Below are positions 62,938 to 64,000 of a stretch of 64,000 bases of DNA, piece after piece (positions within the stretch are counted from its first letter, which is position 1; every line of letters begins with the position of its first letter). Under the pieces are notes generated by a model. That model was not told where the DNA came from. It saw only the letters and a program-made list of their open reading frames with translations, and searched no databases. This DNA comes from Linnemannia elongata. Taxonomy: Eukaryota > Mortierellomycota > Mortierellomycetes > Mortierellales > Mortierellaceae. The stretch is taken from assembly GCA_036320915.1 (NCBI GenBank), contig JAXBDG010000002.1, forward strand, positions 2,108,001 to 2,172,000. Direction: 5' to 3'. Position numbers and translations under genes: made by a program.

Positions 62938-63610
62938 AGCACCGCGAATGCTGGTAAGTGTTGCGTATCGAACTATTCCTGGCACCCAGTACGTCTGTAA
63001 GTTGACGTGATAATCTCGGCATTCCTGTATGCCTTGATCTTTGACTTTCCACAACTCCTTGACTTAGTCCCTTTCATGCTGTTCCTTGATATTGTCGCTT
63101 GGTGTTGACGCTTGATGTTGTCACCTGGCATTTTCGCTTGACCTATTTTCGATATCCCTTGAAGTTGGTATTGATCTTTGTATGATGTAATCCCTTGAAG
63201 GCTTCTCTTGATGCTATGCCTTGCTCTTTAGCTCTACACTTATTATTTTTCTGCCTACTTTCCACTTTTTCGTCCCCTTGGCCCTTCAGTCTCCCGTGGT
63301 CTGCTCCCGTTATTTTTTAGTAACTCTTGATCTTTTCAATCCTTTCTCTTCCTTCCTTACCCTCGAACTTTTGGCATTTTTGCTTTTCTCAGTATGCTCT
63401 TGATGCCTTTTGTCCTTCCTTCCTCTGCTTGCTCTCGGTCCTTTTTTTAAGCACCTTGTCTTCTCATTGTGCCCTTAGTTGTTGTTCTTTTCTGCATAAC
63501 TTCGCTAGCATGCTTTGATCTTTTGAATCCTTCCCCCCTACCCCGTCCCAGTTTGCCTAGACTTTTTTCAGTGTTCCTATTTGTGAGTACATAATCCTAT
63601 TATACTTACT
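62938..63610. other. Repeat-like intergenic DNA
   Basis: At about 63085-63200 the sequence has CTTGATGTTGTC- and TTGGTGTTGACG-type units, which are reverse-complement relatives of the minisatellite at 8.2-8.6 kb. The rest is T/C-rich with no gene seen. Confidence 0.5.
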
Positions 63611-63676
63611 GGTATCAAAAGGCGATCCAACATTGATGGATCAGAAAAGCAATGCTTGGCTGCTACGAACCAGTTA
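63611..63676 (-). pseudogene. Degraded 28S rRNA-derived fragment
   Basis: The reverse complement reads CACAGGTATAACTGG, then TAGCAGCCAAGC, TTGCTTTTCTGATCCATC and AATGTTGGATCGCC. This parallels the 28S stretch beginning CACAGGGATAACTGGCTTG, with a deletion and several changes. Confidence 0.55.
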
Positions 63677-64000
63677 TACCTGTGAACGAAGCATGAATTG
63701 GAGAAGTGACAGCTAGCAATGCAAAAGAGTAGTAAAATGGCTAAACTCTTCTTATCCCCTTCTCTATTAGCAACCACTTCTCATCGGCAATCTTTGTACT
63801 GCCAACATCTCACTCGTTTCTCAGCATTCAACGTTCCCTTTTTCATTATTCTTTTTCCATTCCCCCCCTCCTCTCATTTTTTTCCCGTTTTTTCTTATTC
63901 ATTCTCCTTGATTTTTTAGTCTGTCATTCCACGATCCCTCTACCCACCCCCTTTTCTTTTTATCAGTGTTCATGGTTTGCTTGTTGCTTCACCTTCAAAA
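63677..64000. other. Right flank, no gene recognised
   Basis: T/C-rich with composition-driven open frames only. Confidence 0.5.

Overview
The window looks like transposon-rich nuclear DNA of a filamentous fungus of the Mucoromycota, most likely Mortierellomycotina. This placement is inferred from gene content and short spliceosomal introns, not from a phylogeny. Supporting signs are a multi-copy F-box/LRR family, a Crinkler-type (CRN) protein, a Crypton-like tyrosine recombinase, DDE_Tnp4-, pogo- and Tc1/mariner-type transposases, and a Helitron. Introns are mostly 80-150 bp with GT..AG ends, and I could rebuild several genes with consistent phases.

Layout. 0.5-3.7 kb: a Ty3-type pol fragment cut by an intact pogo/Tigger element, then a solo LTR-like repeat. 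4.7-5.3 kb: a secreted Cys-rich protein that lacks its first exon. 5.4-7.6 kb: a nested MITE and an intact DD34E element. 8.2-10.4 kb: minisatellite and 28S rRNA fragments. 11.5 kb: a second secreted Cys-rich gene. 12.2-18 kb: transposon remnants (foldback MITE, tyrosine-recombinase fragment, LINE-like tail, frameshifted DDE_Tnp4). 18.3 kb: an F-box gene. 21.4-23.8 kb: a four-exon CRN gene with NTPase and nuclease-like domains, followed by a 480 bp inverted repeat at 24.0-25.1 kb. 26.7-27.7 kb: a duplicated segment carrying the start of an S41-protease-like gene. 28.6 kb: a broken F-box gene. 29.4-34.8 kb: Helitrons. 35.1-39.3 kb: a Crypton-like recombinase joined to a possible nuclease domain. 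40.2 kb: a large F-box/LRR gene.

From about 45.8 to 61.8 kb the window is mostly housekeeping: a multi-pass membrane protein, mitochondrial ribosomal protein mL43, a PC-esterase-like Golgi/surface protein, pyruvate kinase, D-aminoacyl-tRNA deacylase and another F-box gene. The end (61.9-64 kb) returns to repeats, including a second LINE-like tail and another 28S-derived scrap.

The host genes do not form one pathway. The main story is a stable gene block beside a mobile-element zone in which elements are nested inside one another and effector-like or secreted-protein genes are being duplicated and broken.
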